Source: Lutjanus erythropterus (lineage: Eukaryota > Chordata > Actinopteri > Lutjaniformes > Lutjanidae). Taken from it: DNA of 64,000 nucleotides. Below are positions 22,597 through 34,247 of the stretch, one piece after another. Numbering within the stretch: position 1 is the first letter of the stretch; each line of letters opens with the position of its first letter. The position numbers were made by a program, and so were the translations under genes. The stretch is taken from the NCBI GenBank assembly GCA_020091685.1, contig CM034601.1, positions 6,160,429 through 6,224,428 on the forward strand, written 5' to 3'. The notes under the pieces are model-generated. The model made no database searches, was not told the DNA's origin, and saw nothing but the letters and a program-made list of their open reading frames with translations.

Positions 22597-23442
22597 TTAA
22601 AGGCAAAGATAATTTAGATTATTTGATGTGGGGTTGTATGAGGCACTTATCAATAGTAAGTGTATTAGCTATGGTAGACAGTAGTTGGCAGCCCCCAGAC
22701 AGGAAAGGCAGAGAGAGGCGCCATCATGGAAGCTCTGTAGGAGAGTGTCAGCAACAAAAAGGTATTTTAGCCACTTAAAAAAGGTCCACCTACAGAATAT
22801 TAACGATCAGTATCAGTTTAAGTGTATACTATAATGTGAATGTTTCTGACAGCCTTGTCTGACTGGAAACCACCAGATATTGTCCTCTCCAAACAAACCA
22901 AACTCCATAGGCAAAATCAGTGATTTTACCTTACAGAACACAGGAGTTGTTAAACTAACGCTGTCTCGATCTGTTAGCTTTTTGTGTCATTGTTTGACAC
23001 TGGTGACTCTGTATTAACCTTTTAAAACACTATACAGTCACAATACAACACATAAAAACTAACTTATAGAGGCAGTGATAGACCAGCAACACTCTCTTTG
23101 TTTTGCTGGGTAAAATGACTTTTTGGAGTTTAGTCAGTTTTGAGAGGGTGATATTTGTTTCCCATCAGAAAAGGCTGCACAATAAAACAGGTAAAATATT
23201 ATGTATGAATATTATAGTGTATACTTAAAGTGAAATGAATGTTTTTTTAGGTGAACCTTTGTAAGTGGCTAAAATACCTTTTTATTGCTGACCACAGCAG
23301 TGCATGGCTTAGCTTCCATGTTGGTGCCCCTCTCTGCTTCTCCTCATTGGAGGGCATGCCCACCACCATCTACTGGAAGTAAGACACTATCAATAAGTAC
23401 CTCACATAACCTCACTTGAAATAATCTGAACTTTCCCTTTAA
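22597..23442. mobile_element. 846 bp fold-back MITE with ~230 bp inverted arms
   Basis: TTAA borders both ends (22597-22600 and 23439-23442). The left arm (to about 22850) and the right arm (from about 23200), read in reverse, share TTATTTGATGTGG/TTATTTCAAGTGA, AGGCACTTATCAATAG/AGGTACTTATTGATAG, CATGGAAGCT, AGCAA.AAAAAGGTATTTTA and AAGTGTATACTATAAT. The centre has CTCCAAACAAACCAAACTCC and no coding capacity. The TTAA target with very long arms fits a non-autonomous piggyBac- or Kolobok-like element; class is inference. The two arms have diverged with small indels, so the insertion is not recent. Confidence 0.8.
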
Positions 23443-25820
23443 GGTAGTCAGCCATGTTTAGCGCACGGCTCCCTGTGCTTTTGTTTTACAAGCTAGAGGG
23501 TGCATCTTTGGATTAACCTGCTATGGGAACCCAGGGCATAAATGAGCTGCTCGGCTGCTATTAACCTCCCGTTCCTCCCCTCTCTGTGTACTCTGTACAG
23601 TATTCCTCTGCTGGAATATTAGAAGGCCTCAGGTTTGCTGTGTGGTAATAAGATTAAACACAATTAATTTATGAACGCCCTTTGAACGTAAGCACAATAT
23701 AAGCTGACATAATGAAGATCTTAGAGGTAGATTTTAACATAAAGCCCCTCTTTAAAACAGTGCCTCCAGATTAGGTGCTTCACTCCGACCCACCTTAAAG
23801 CTCTTTTTCCACCAGCTGATATCGTGCTTTGGTGGTGCATATTCCCATATTCCCATGCCAAGTAGAAGTTAATCAAATTACCATAAACTAATTGCCTCCA
23901 GCGAACCTGGGGATTTTGGGGGCCCACGGGGGTCTGAGGCCACAAGACAGTTTCCTGCTTAATCCAGCTTCGGGAGGGGGTCAGTGTAAAGATGCACGTG
24001 ATACTGTTACATTTTACATGTAAGCCAAAGTCCTCAGAAAGAATCAGTAAATACATTTGTTACACACTGAACAGATGGATTAATCAATGTATGTTCTCTG
24101 ATGCGACAGCAGACTGTTTTTCTTGCAAAGCTTCATATTTTTAGCATCAGGACCACTGGTGCCAGCCAGTTTTCACTACTTTTTCTGGCAGCAGTCGGTG
24201 CACAGGTATCAAAATAAATTCAGGTAGGAGGGAGATAGATGTGACGCAGTCTGAAAATTTCATATAATATCCAATTATCACAGTCATTAAACTCGCAATA
24301 TTGTTAAAATGTGCTGAAAATATTCCAAAAGTACAGTACATTGAAAACCTTTGAAATGCCATCATGTCCTTTTGCGATGTTGATGTTTTCATTGATGTAA
24401 AACAAACCCATGTTGCTGCTGCGCCTTCATCTGGAAGAGTGTTGCTAACTTTGGTTGATGTCGGACAGTGTTTACTGTGTTTTTCAAAGCGTACTGATCA
24501 AACACAGCTCTCGTCAGTAATTTTATCGTGAAAAAAATGACCATTTCATCCCTAGTGGGATGAGTGTCCTGTGTGTTCAGTCTATTATAACAGTTCTGTA
24601 CTGTGACACTAAATACACTTGAGATCCTCACTCAGTTTTTGAAAATCTTATTTTCCTCTATATTTTCCTGTACTTTCAACGTAAGCTCAGGGGAGCAGAT
24701 GCTACTGTTTGGTAATCATTCATCTAGTCCACAGGGCAAAATAAGTCCAGGACCCTGAAGCCAATGGGGGCCCTTGGCCTTAAGATTCATTATTATATTT
24801 TTAAAAATGTGTAAAGTATTGTTGTTTTTAAAATATTGGACTAATGTGATCTTCAAAATGTATTGCAATTGCTTGAAAGTTTTGTAAATTGGCACTCAAA
24901 TCACACAATGATGTGGATCGAATGACAATTTTGTGGTCAATATAAATTAATGTCCACTTAGCAGGTTGGAAAAGCACATATTCATACAAAAAGAAGCTTA
25001 AGAGACTGCATCGTACGTGAAGTAACTGACAAATTGACCACGTTTTCCTTTAATTCTCCCACTGATATGAAAAGAAGTCTTGCCGATGAACTAATTCACT
25101 TCAGATCTTTCATTATGCCTGACTAGTCAGACTCACCAGATGTACTCTGTGGGTATAAGCCTGTCATTGGACAACTTGTCTCAGTCTGCGTTTTCAAAAT
25201 CCCCAGAAAACAACAACCTCCTAGATAGAATCCTACGTGCCGAAAATGGCAAATTAGTGCCTGGGACACTATTGGTATGAACGTAAACAAGTTAAGCTGT
25301 TACCTGCCGACATGCCAACGTTCAGCCGAATCATAAAAATGAACTAAGGACAAAGATGACAGAGAGGCGCCTCTACATGCCTGTGTGAACCAGAACTCAC
25401 CCAGGAATTGGACTTCGACAACTTGATCAATGACTTCTCTTTAAAGAAGGTCAGATGAAAGCCACTGGTTTGGTGTCACTGTGGTTTTGTGTGGTCAAAG
25501 CTGTGGCTCTGCAGTACATCTGTGGTACAAATGTTTATTAACGATGCAGTAAGCAATTCTGGAGAAAGACATTTGATTGTTGAGTCTCATTCTGAGGTCA
25601 TGAAATACTGATGTTTTGGAAAAAGACTCATTACCGCAATTGGCTAGATGTTGTAAGGCCTGAAAACAGTCAAGAAGAGAAGCAGAAGTCTAGTTTTCTC
25701 TTAGACCACTTGAATTACATTATGCTTGCAGGTTATTACAGAACTCCCCAATAATGCCAAAATTAAACTGCCTAACCCAGCTTTTATATATTCTTCCATT
25801 GTTTGATGGTGGCCATTTTA
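23443..25820. other. Unassigned non-coding DNA
   Basis: A patch of balanced, unique-looking sequence lies at about 23455-23700. The minus-strand frame 23721-24056 (111 codons) has no recognisable domain. At about 25060-25470 plus-strand fragments such as LADELIHF are faintly reminiscent of hAT transposase text but too short and broken to call. Confidence 0.35.
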
Positions 25821-25996
25821 TTTAAAGCTACTACATGGAGTATTTAACTGGTGGAGACCATCAGCAAGACAATTGGCTATTACAGTGAGTAGTATGTCAG
25901 CCAGTTAATTTTATTTTTGATGTTAGATTTTGTGGTTTTGGCTACAAGAGCCTCTGAAATCAAAAAAATATGTAAGTTCCTTGTAGTAGCTTTAAA
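25821..25996. mobile_element. 176 bp MITE, TAAAGCTACTACAAGG family (complete)
   Basis: It starts TTTAAAGCTACTACATGGAG and ends CCTTGTAGTAGCTTTAAAA. The ends are inverted repeats of about 18 bases with one mismatch, and TTTAAA is at both borders. The left end continues TATTTAACTGG, as in the copies at 1176-1204 (inverted) and 20064. No coding capacity. This is the cleanest member of the family in the window. Confidence 0.75.
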
Positions 25997-27570
25997 AGTG
26001 TGTGTTGTGACTTCTCAAGATTTGCTGTACTAAAATGGCAGTAATTTAACATGTCAAAATGTGGAATATGATTTTAAAGTAATACATGCTGTGCGGTTGG
26101 GGGTTGTCATATGTCGTGTGCTTGGGAAGGGCACACACAGTTCACATGTAGGCCTACTATTTGTGTCTGTAGGTGGGGTCTGTGGTGAGTTCGTGTTCCA
26201 GGCCTGTGGTTGTGATAATCCATCTATGTTTAGGCAATGTGACCAAAGCCACATATGTATTTTTGTGCTCCCCTACATAAATAAGATGCACACATATAAC
26301 ACAGTACTCCCCTTCAATGGTTTGACAATGTAAAAAAAAAATGCTCAAAGCCAAATGTTGAACCGTGCTTGCAACACGAGTCTTGTTTTAAGTGTTCGTA
26401 GCACCATCTGGGATACTGATGAGGCAGCATTCTCTAAATAGGTCATCTTAAAAGTCACAATCACATACAATACACTTTTGTCAGCAAAACCATACAGCAT
26501 CTACACGTTAGCCCTGAAAACACGTTTTAAAATAGAACTGATGAGGCTAAGCTTTGCAGGAATCCCATGGCTTTAGCACCTCCGGCTGCAGCACAGAGTG
26601 TGTCTAAAAAGTCACCTACTGACTTCAAATCAAAAAGGTTTTCTTTTTTTTATCACTTCTTCTATCACTGGTACTGTAAAAACTACATGGTGTGCTATTA
26701 TCAATGGACAGCTGGGGAAATATTCATCAAAGGATGGTGGTGAGGGAGGTGGGAACCATTTCTTTTAATTATATTCCTGATGTTTGAAACCTTTTCTTTT
26801 ACCTTTTTATTTCCTTATGTGAGTTTGAGCAGATTAGTTTTTTCATATTTGGGTCAATATTTCAACAATGCTCAATAAGGCAGTATCTAACTGTGATCCC
26901 CATGCAACAGTAATTGTCTTATGTCACCTGTAGAGTTTGATTTAATCTTGAAGTCAAAATAAGAGGAAATTAAGTTATATACGTGTTGTGATTTACACAG
27001 TGTGACATTATTAACATAGTGATTGCTCACCCTTTAAAGATGAGATGAAACCTTCTTGCTTAGAAAAGCATTTTTGCTGTCAACTACTCTCAGCTTGAAT
27101 TCAGAAAGCATCTTGCAATGCCAAATTCAACTCAGTGAGCTATGTCAGATGATAATGCCCCCCTCGCTATCTACCTGCTGCTGCCAGGCTCATGAACATA
27201 AGTGGGAAAATGTACTGACTGCAGTCAAACTGTGTAGAAAAGAAAGGAAAACACTTGACTAAAAGCCTTAACAACCTGAAGGCTGGTTAGCTATCTATTT
27301 TCTTCTTTTTAATAAAAGTGCTGAAGGCCCAGCTGCTCAGGTGCACCGCAGACACCACACGCCAAGTTGCTTGGCACAAGAAAATATTTGGAAGGGAGTA
27401 GGGCTCTAACATGTCTATGCAAAAACAAGTGTGGTTTTATTAGCAGAAACTAGGATCAAACGGGGAAAAAATCCTGTGCTAGTTCAACAAAAACAACTTA
27501 ATGCTTAAATAAACTCTGCAAATTAAAAACACAGCAGCCTGCCTCCTTATCTCTTTTGGTTTTTTTTGCC
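25997..27570. other. Unassigned non-coding DNA
   Basis: Frames at 26054-26354 overlap on both strands and look like chance. No transposon ends, exon or RNA gene was recognised. Confidence 0.4.
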
Positions 27571-27706
27571 ATTTTTGCCTTTATTTGAGAGTCAGTGCAG
27601 AGGGACAGGAAACTTGGGGATAGAGAGAGTCCCAAAGGTCCCCTGAACACAGGGGTACCAGTTATGTGATATGTGCCCAAAACACTTGGCCACCAGGCCG
27701 CGTCAG
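27571..27706 (-). repeat. Dispersed repeat fragment
   Basis: TTTGCCTTTATTTGAGAGTC, GACAGGAAACTTGGGGATAG and ACTTGGCCACCAGGCCGCG form a string I recognise from a widespread fish repeat in which a cleared reading GACAGGAAAC...GGGAGAGAGAG is followed by a CCACCAGG block. Only one copy is present here, so the call rests on memory. Confidence 0.4.
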
Positions 27707-28120
27707 TTTGTATTTTTAATTATTTCCCTAATGAACTCAACTCACTGAGGGAATCCACCTACTTCAGGCACTCAGTCCTCATTAAGTAAGTGAGTTAATT
27801 GTTCAGGTGTAACAGTTGCATGTAAAGTCAGTGCCAACACATGAGTGGACTCAAACAGGTGAGAATCTGTACTGGGCAAAGACTCATCTGTGTGAATGAA
27901 AAATACAACAAAATACAAATACAAATGCAACCGCTGTGTGGCTCACAAGCAATAAAATTTAGTTCAATTCAGCTTAACTCTTTCCCTTCCACTGATGAGA
28001 TACCTCGTCAACTGCTGTTTTCACTGTGAGGCAAAAGGGGATGCTGTGATGCATCGTCTGACAAAAAATTGTCACTCGAAGAAGAAGGGAACCACTGGAA
28101 TTGAACAGCATTAGAAGACG
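27707..28120. other. Unassigned non-coding DNA
   Basis: One 62-codon plus-strand frame without features. Nothing else seen. Confidence 0.4.
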
Positions 28121-28129
28121 TTGGTGCTA

Positions 28130-28420
28130 TCTAGCACGGACACATTGGTGCTCAGCTGCAGATCTGCTGGTCAGAGAGCGTCAGGACCTGGCCACAAAGC
28201 CCCGGCACGGAGCGAGGCTGCTCGCGCTGCAGGCCCTGGGAGTCACGCCACAGTTGGGTCAAAGAGCCCCATGATCCGGGGACAGAGCGGGGCTGCTCGC
28301 GCTGCAGTCCCCTGACCTCCACAGCGGCCAGGACACGGCGAAGCTGCTCACACTGCCGCTGCAGCCGGTGCAGAGGGCGCTCCAGACCGCAAAGGTGTGC
28401 GATTTGGAATGCAGGGCTGG
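28130..28420 (-). other. GC- and CpG-rich patch with in-frame internal repeats
   Basis: This patch is much richer in GC and CpG than its flanks. GGCTGCTCGCGCTGCAG occurs at 28216 and again 75 bases later; a diverged third block (AAGCTGCTCACACTGCCG) follows 51 bases after that. Both spacings are multiples of three. The minus-strand frame 28152-28478 (108 codons) is open through all of it and encodes GLQREQPRSVPG twice plus a coiled-coil-like LERPLHRLQRQCEQLRRVL. It could be a minisatellite-like repeat, a piece of a retroelement, a CpG island or an exon. I do not recognise a product and list it as undetermined. Confidence 0.35.
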
Positions 28421-31400
28421 TCATGACATGAAAAAAACAACAATTGTGACTGTTGGTAAAACACGGGATAGAAGACAAACAAGCAATGCTACATCAGCAT
28501 TTGCTTCTGAGAGATGACAGCAGCCCAAATACAAGAGGATCGCTTGTCAGGAAAACGAAACATAAGTTTGTTTTAAATGAAAGTGAACGAACAAGTGACT
28601 GATGATGTTGCTTTTCTGTGAAGGACAGTCTCCCTCAAAGGCTGATGGAGCCACACGAACACACCCAAAGAGAGCACCACAGCCTGTAAGGACCTGACAC
28701 CGGACACTGCGCTCTGTCACAGCAAGCCGCTACAAATGTATAATGTAACAGAACAAATGGACTTTAAATGGTAAACAACGTGAAGGAGTGTTCCTCATTC
28801 AGAGCAGTTGGAAATGGAGATTTGAAGTCTGAAAGGTGGATGATTTCTCTATTTTTTTTTTTTTTTTCCAGGGCAGGATGGCATCATCTTGCATGTCCCC
28901 CTAAAATGGTATTACATATTACACCACTGAAATTGAGTATATTTTCATATAAATTAGATTGCCCATCATTCATGATGTAACAGGACTACAAGTCGCAAGC
29001 CCCAGCAGCAGACAGCAAACCAGTAAATCAAGTGATCAAGTGATTATTTTATCTCATCCGTAAGCCCTGCTTTCCAGATTGAACTCTATATATCATCAGA
29101 TTAGAAAACAAAAACTTGTATTAGTCTGCTTATAGTTTGGTCAAATTAGCATTGCATTAGCAAATTAGTTGCAGAATTTTGACATGTTTCAGATCATTAT
29201 GCAACCTAACTTTAAATCATTACATCTTTATGTCTTTGTCCCTTTAGATGGACTCAGATTGGTTGTCAAATTCAGCAGAGGGTTGAAACCATGACAAAAA
29301 ACAACATCCATAAATAAAGTGGTTTTCTCACCACTGAGATGCATCTCAACCCTGTCCAGATAGCTTCCTGCTGGCCCTCGTGGGTATATCTGAACGTATC
29401 TACACCCTGCTGCTACATGATGACAGTGATGGACAGCCCTGAGAGCATCATCTCCACACGCACCAACCACCAGGCAGGAATCTGGGGCGCTCTTTTTATT
29501 GAGGGCTGGAGGTTTAGTTCAGAGGTCTCTTTATTTGCCTTTCACATTTCATTCACAATGATACGCTATCATTCTTAAGTAATACTCTGTGACATTTTCA
29601 AATTCTGTAAAAATGAGGCTTGTAAATAGAGTTCTTAGGAGCTGCAGCCCAGAAAAATGTGTCAATATCCTTAACTGTAAATGCCAGCAGATTCCAATTG
29701 CTCCAACATCTGCCTAGCCCTTTTTTCCCATGTGGTCGACAATATTGATCCTGTCTCGAAATGCTCCCTGTCACTGCATCACATTACCCTCCATCTACAC
29801 ATTTCCCTTCATGCCTTGTGGTTAATACTGCATGCTCAATGAAAACTCGGGATAATTTCTAAAAGAAAAACTCAACCGTTTCATTAGTGGGTATGTGCAA
29901 CAGGACAAATAGCCCAGAGAATAGAGGCAAATCATTTACAACCAGAGCATTACAGTGACAGCTCGGTATATTGATGCATTATGTGCAGTTTTGTTCCCAT
30001 CACAACAACTGGCTATTAAATAGTCGTTCTCTCTTAAACAGAGTTACATTAAATAGCCTACTGATCATACTGAAGCAAGGAGAAAATGACATCTGAGGAG
30101 TGAGTAAATTTTTGAATGATTTATTCTTAGAATGAAATCCAAGGTTGAAAGCCCACAGGCACTCTGCCTATTTGTCTGCTGTAGACAAGAGACGTTTAGG
30201 GCTGCTGATGGAAGACCGACAAAATGTTTGTTTCTTATTATCGTCAATAGAGTATGTCCAAGTATGATCAATGAGCCTCACTCACTTATTGTTGAGTTTT
30301 TTCTTATATTTGTTCTTAATACAGGTCCTTGAAAAAGTCTAAGTCAGATTCATTTCGGTGTTCTTGAACTGCAAAATTGCTTCTATCTGTATTTTTATAA
30401 AGATGAATGATGCTGCCTTCTGAAGTGCCAGTTGTTCCTAATTAGCATAATGAAATGTCCCACCAGTACCCATATGAGAGCATGAGACCGCAGAGCCAGG
30501 AAAGTTGAGAGAGAAGTCAAGAATTTCCCAAACTAAATTCTAAAGATGGTGTCAGCGCTTTTATTCATCTCAGAATTAAGGCGGTAGTTCTTTTTTCAGA
30601 ATTAATACAATTTGACGGTTCATTTTATAAAAGCTGTAGGTGTAAAACTGTTACTGTTTGGTAGTTTGATTGTCCAAGTGAATTGTACACATTTATTTGA
30701 CAAAATATGCAGCATTAAAGCACAAAAAGTGAAATAACAAAGGTCTTAATACTTCAAACCCAGGGCCCCTCTTCAAGACAGGGCCTTAAGATCAGGAAAG
30801 AAAGCAGGACTCACTTTGAGGCAATTATCATGTCAGATGATTTGATCTTCATGACTTCATATTTCAAAATAAAACTTCAATTAAATTAAATGGGCATAAA
30901 ACAGTTGACTCACCATACGCCTGGAGCTTTTCAAACCACTGAAGCTTTTCAAACCACTGAAGCTTATATATGTACTGTTAATAATAAATATTATGCCTAT
31001 TAATGCAAGTCTGTTTGTTGTCTCGCGCTGTACATTTGAAGTGACTGGTCATACTATAAACAGTGCCTGGTGCTAAATGAGGTCTAATAAACCAGTATCT
31101 TACATCATCTATCTCTATTTCACACACAACTTGAACTTTATTATCTTATTTGTGTCTCCCAGGCTGGGAACTCTGACTGACAAGGCACAGACTGACACAT
31201 GTCTGTCTATTCATGGATTAAAAAACGTAGATACCATGTTCACAATTTGATGTGCGTCTGCCCATTCATCATACTGGGAAGGTAAAGATCCGCTAGTGAG
31301 AGAGATGCAGATTTCACAACAAAGTTGACTGTAACTCACTTAATTCTGAAACTGAATTCTGATTTAATTATTAATACAATAAAAAGAAACCAGAAGTCTA

Positions 31401-32150
31401 TGTTTTTGGAGAAACTCACAAAAGCTGATTAGATCGTCTCCAGAGATTGAATTTAATATTAATTAAAGAGCTAATCAAAGAGCTAGTTCGGTACTTTGAG
31501 CCCAAGGACATTAGAGAAATACTTTGATTGAACACATTGTAAAACACCTTGAGGAGAAGAAAGACGAGCTAAAAGTCAAGCAGAAAAGTTAGCTCTGATG
31601 ACAAATGAAAGCCACATGACAACAACCAGTCAGATGCGCACACACGACAGCTATGGACACCAGTGATGGGTGGTGGTTCAGCCTCTCCATCAACTACAGG
31701 TTGTCCGACAGCCTTGCTGACTAGTGTGGTGGACACATAAGAACAATATGGCCCCTGTAGCATTTTTTAATGTCTTACAAATTAACCAGTAATCTACAGG
31801 GTAACAGATGTCAGGCTATGAAAAGCAAAATTAAACAAAAACTGACGTCCTTATATAAACACTACATTTTGGCATGTTAACAGCATGTAATAACCATCAT
31901 AAATGATGGATGAATTACATTTCAGTAAGCCAGTTCCAGAGCCTTCATGCATGTTTCACTGAGACCTTCAAAAGAATAGAGGCATTATATTAGTTACTAT
32001 ATAATATTAGTTACACCTGTGCTTTTCCTGCTTATGTGACAAGTCAAAATATCTGCAATTAAAACATGCTCTTGCTGCAGCTTGTGTGCATGTCTCATGG
32101 ACATGCTTAGAACTCAAACGTGGTGACTTAAAGCAAAAAAAAAAAACGGA
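28421..32150. other. Unassigned non-coding DNA
   Basis: Contains a T16 run (28852-28867), an 18-base tandem duplication (30924-30965), and a balanced patch at 29240-29560 where both strands are open for about 80 codons. On the minus strand of that patch, peptides such as DTFRYTHEGQQEAIWTG look protein-like but a TAG interrupts the frame and the splice signals are weak. No gene is called. Confidence 0.35.
30924..30965 (+). repeat. 18 bp tandem duplication
   Basis: GAGCTTTTCAAACCACT is followed by GAAGCTTTTCAAACCACT and then GAAGCTT, about 2.3 units of one 18-base motif. It looks like a recent replication-slippage event. Confidence 0.85.
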
Positions 32151-32242
32151 AAACAAGTGAAAACAACAGGCCTGCCTCCTCACTGCAGTCCTTCTCTCTG
32201 CTTGTGCCTCCTCCTCCACTTTCATCCTCCCCCTCCTGTCAG

Positions 32243-32454
32243 GATGAGTGTCGGGCTCTTTGCTCTCCCAGATGTTAGCTGGCAGGAAGAGGCTGCATGT
32301 CTGTCATCAGTCAGGACAAGTGACAGCCACGTCGGCAGCCTGTCACAGCTGCCGCTCCTCAGGTCACTGAAGGTGTCGCCGTCAAGTGTCCACGCCCAGT
32401 CGACCACCGCAACCCCACAGCCCCGCGACCGAACGGAGACTAGAGGAGCGTCTG
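32243..32454 (+). CDS. Candidate internal or first coding exon, unknown protein
   Basis: A long pyrimidine tract (about 32180-32240) ends in CCTCCTGTCAG, an excellent splice acceptor. It is followed by 212 bases that are much richer in GC and CpG than the flanks and end at CTG/GTGAGAATG, a good donor. One frame (ATG at 32245) stays open through the whole block and beyond both ends. It encodes SVGLFALPDVSWQEE near the start, then a serine/threonine/proline-rich stretch with LSQLPLLRSLKVSP and PQPRDRTETRGASG. No domain is recognised; the composition suggests a disordered region. The minus strand is open too (32222-32509), which lowers confidence. No neighbouring exon was identified. A 5' untranslated or alternative exon is equally possible. 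Confidence 0.35.
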
Positions 32455-33320
32455 GTGAGAATGTTTGCAGTGATCCAACAAGGAGGACAACATTGCAAAT
32501 ATACCTCATTTAAAGAGCAATAATACATAGAAAAAATATTTTTGCAAGTTTTTTGTATTGCGCTGTTAAAATACCTATACAAAGATTATCTACTCAGATT
32601 TATCTCAAGTTAAAGCCAAAGGATGCAGAACTCCTATTCATAACAGATGTAATGCTCAAATGCCATGGAAAAACAAACAAGTCAAGTTCCTTTTCCATGT
32701 ACACATAAACAGAACTCAGATATGATCAAGGTCTACCTCCAGGATTCCATCGAAACACTTAAGCATGTTTGATTAATATGGACAAGGACTTATGAATGCT
32801 GCACACCCACACACTGACATCAGCTCAGTCTGATCTGTCTAAATGTACCATACAGTAAGCCGCCACATGTTACAGTCCTGCAGGGCTCTGATGAAGCCAT
32901 TATTCCAAAAAGGGTTACATCATTGGTGAAAAAATGTTGTGACCCATTTTGACTGCAAATGAATCATGAACTATCTTTGAGTGTCTTATGAAAAAAAAAA
33001 AAAAAAAAGATTTCAATATCCGGTACCTCTAAAAGTGTCTCCAACCCATTTCAGCTGACCTAAACCCAAACATAGATTTCTACTCCTGCAGTCGGACTGA
33101 TTTTCTGATTTCCTTTATGTGGTTTAGAATACATCCGGTCAGGGTCACCGAAAAGCCTGCGTCTTCATGACCTCTTCTTTTTTCTATTTTGTACTACAAT
33201 GAAAGTCATCATGTGGCAACAACTTGTCGAACAGAAGAAAATAAGTGGGCTGAAGGGAAAATGTTGTATTTATTGTCAGTCACATATATAGATTTATTTT
33301 TTTCTCAATTCAAAACTTCT
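32455..33320. other. Unassigned AT-rich DNA
   Basis: If the candidate exon at 32243 is real, this is the start of its downstream intron. It contains an A18 run (32991-33008). No other feature recognised. Confidence 0.4.
32991..33008 (+). repeat. A18 homopolymer
   Basis: Eighteen consecutive A residues. There is no SINE or LINE body immediately upstream that I recognise, so it is listed as a simple repeat. Confidence 0.9.
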
Positions 33321-34247
33321 TTAAAGGCCCCATCAGTGTTGTAGTCAAGACCATCTAAACCGACACCAAGAGAAGACGAAGACTTTAAATGAAGACTTCA
33401 AGTCAAGCTCTAAACCAAAGCACGATGAGACCAAGTCAATAATAAGTGCTCTAGCTCTTATCCCCAGGTGAGTGGGCAGTAGCACAGCATGAAGGCTAGC
33501 AAACGATGATGCAAAAACCTCTGTACACATTAGCTACATAGCTTCTTTATGATGTCTGTCTCTCATTGTTTATCATGAGCAAAACCTAACTTAGCTATCT
33601 GCAGAATTTACACTTCTGTGTGTTTTCTTTTGGATGCTGTTTTGCAGATGAACTATTTGTGACTTATGTAGTCAAATGTTATTACATTTATTTTATCATC
33701 ATATTCATTTGGCTTACATCTCTTCCCGATTGCCACAGCATCTTCTCTGATCTCTGCATGGTGTTCACTTTATCAGAGTGCATGTGAAGGGGTGACAGTT
33801 GGTAACAGTAACAAACAAATCTAAATTAGAAATAAGTCAAGTAATTGGTTGCATTTCAGCAGAAAGTTTTACATCCAATCACCTTAATGACATTAAAAAT
33901 AAATTAGACAATGTACAGGCAATTTAGTGATATCCTGCAGTTGTGGTCTTGACCTGTCTTGAAATAAAATCCAGAGTCCTCTTTGTCCTAGACTGAGACA
34001 AGACCACATAAAAATGTGGTCAGGACTGAGAAGCAGACAGAGACCTTCAGACAGTGGTCCTAACAACACTAGGTCCCATGTGTAAATTTATGGGGCTCTA
34101 TTGATAGGAACGTCAGAAATGGAATAACATGCATTCATCAGTATGTTTTGTGTATAGTCACCTGAAAATAAGAATCATTGTGTTTAGATAATGGACAAAA
34201 CAAGCTCACCTCTAAATGCACAATAATCCTACGCACTGGTCCTTTAA
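33321..34247. mobile_element. TTAAAGGTCCAGTGTGTA MITE, interrupted
   Basis: The left end is TTAAAGGCCCCAT (33321-33333). The rest resumes at 34072 as GGTCCCATGTGTAAATTTAT and runs through GTCAGAAATGG and CACCTGAAAATAAGAATCAT to the right end ACGCACTGGTCCTTTAA (34247). With the inserted hAT-type element removed, the MITE is about 180 bases long, has inverted ends and TTAA at both borders. The ends match the complete copy at 37804-38487, and the interior matches both that copy and the fragment at 54925. Confidence 0.75.
33334..34071. mobile_element. 738 bp hAT-type MITE with 8 bp target duplication
   Basis: The left end CAGTGTTGTAGTCAAGACC and the right end, on the other strand, TAGTGTTGTTAGGACCACTG are inverted repeats. 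The flanks are GGCCCCAT (33326-33333) and GGTCCCAT (34072-34079): an 8 bp target-site duplication with one mismatch, the hallmark of hAT elements. The duplicated bases are the start of another MITE, so this element jumped into it. The interior is AT-rich with one 61-codon frame and no transposase, so it depended on a transposase supplied elsewhere. Confidence 0.8.

Noticed and set aside
25060-25470. Possible hAT transposase C-terminal relic
   Set aside because: Only a few residues (LADELIHF) look right, and stops break the rest. Not enough for a call.
29240-29560. Minus-strand exon candidate with DTFRYTHEGQQEAIWTG
   Set aside because: An in-frame TAG and poor splice signals; both strands are open, which suggests composition rather than coding.
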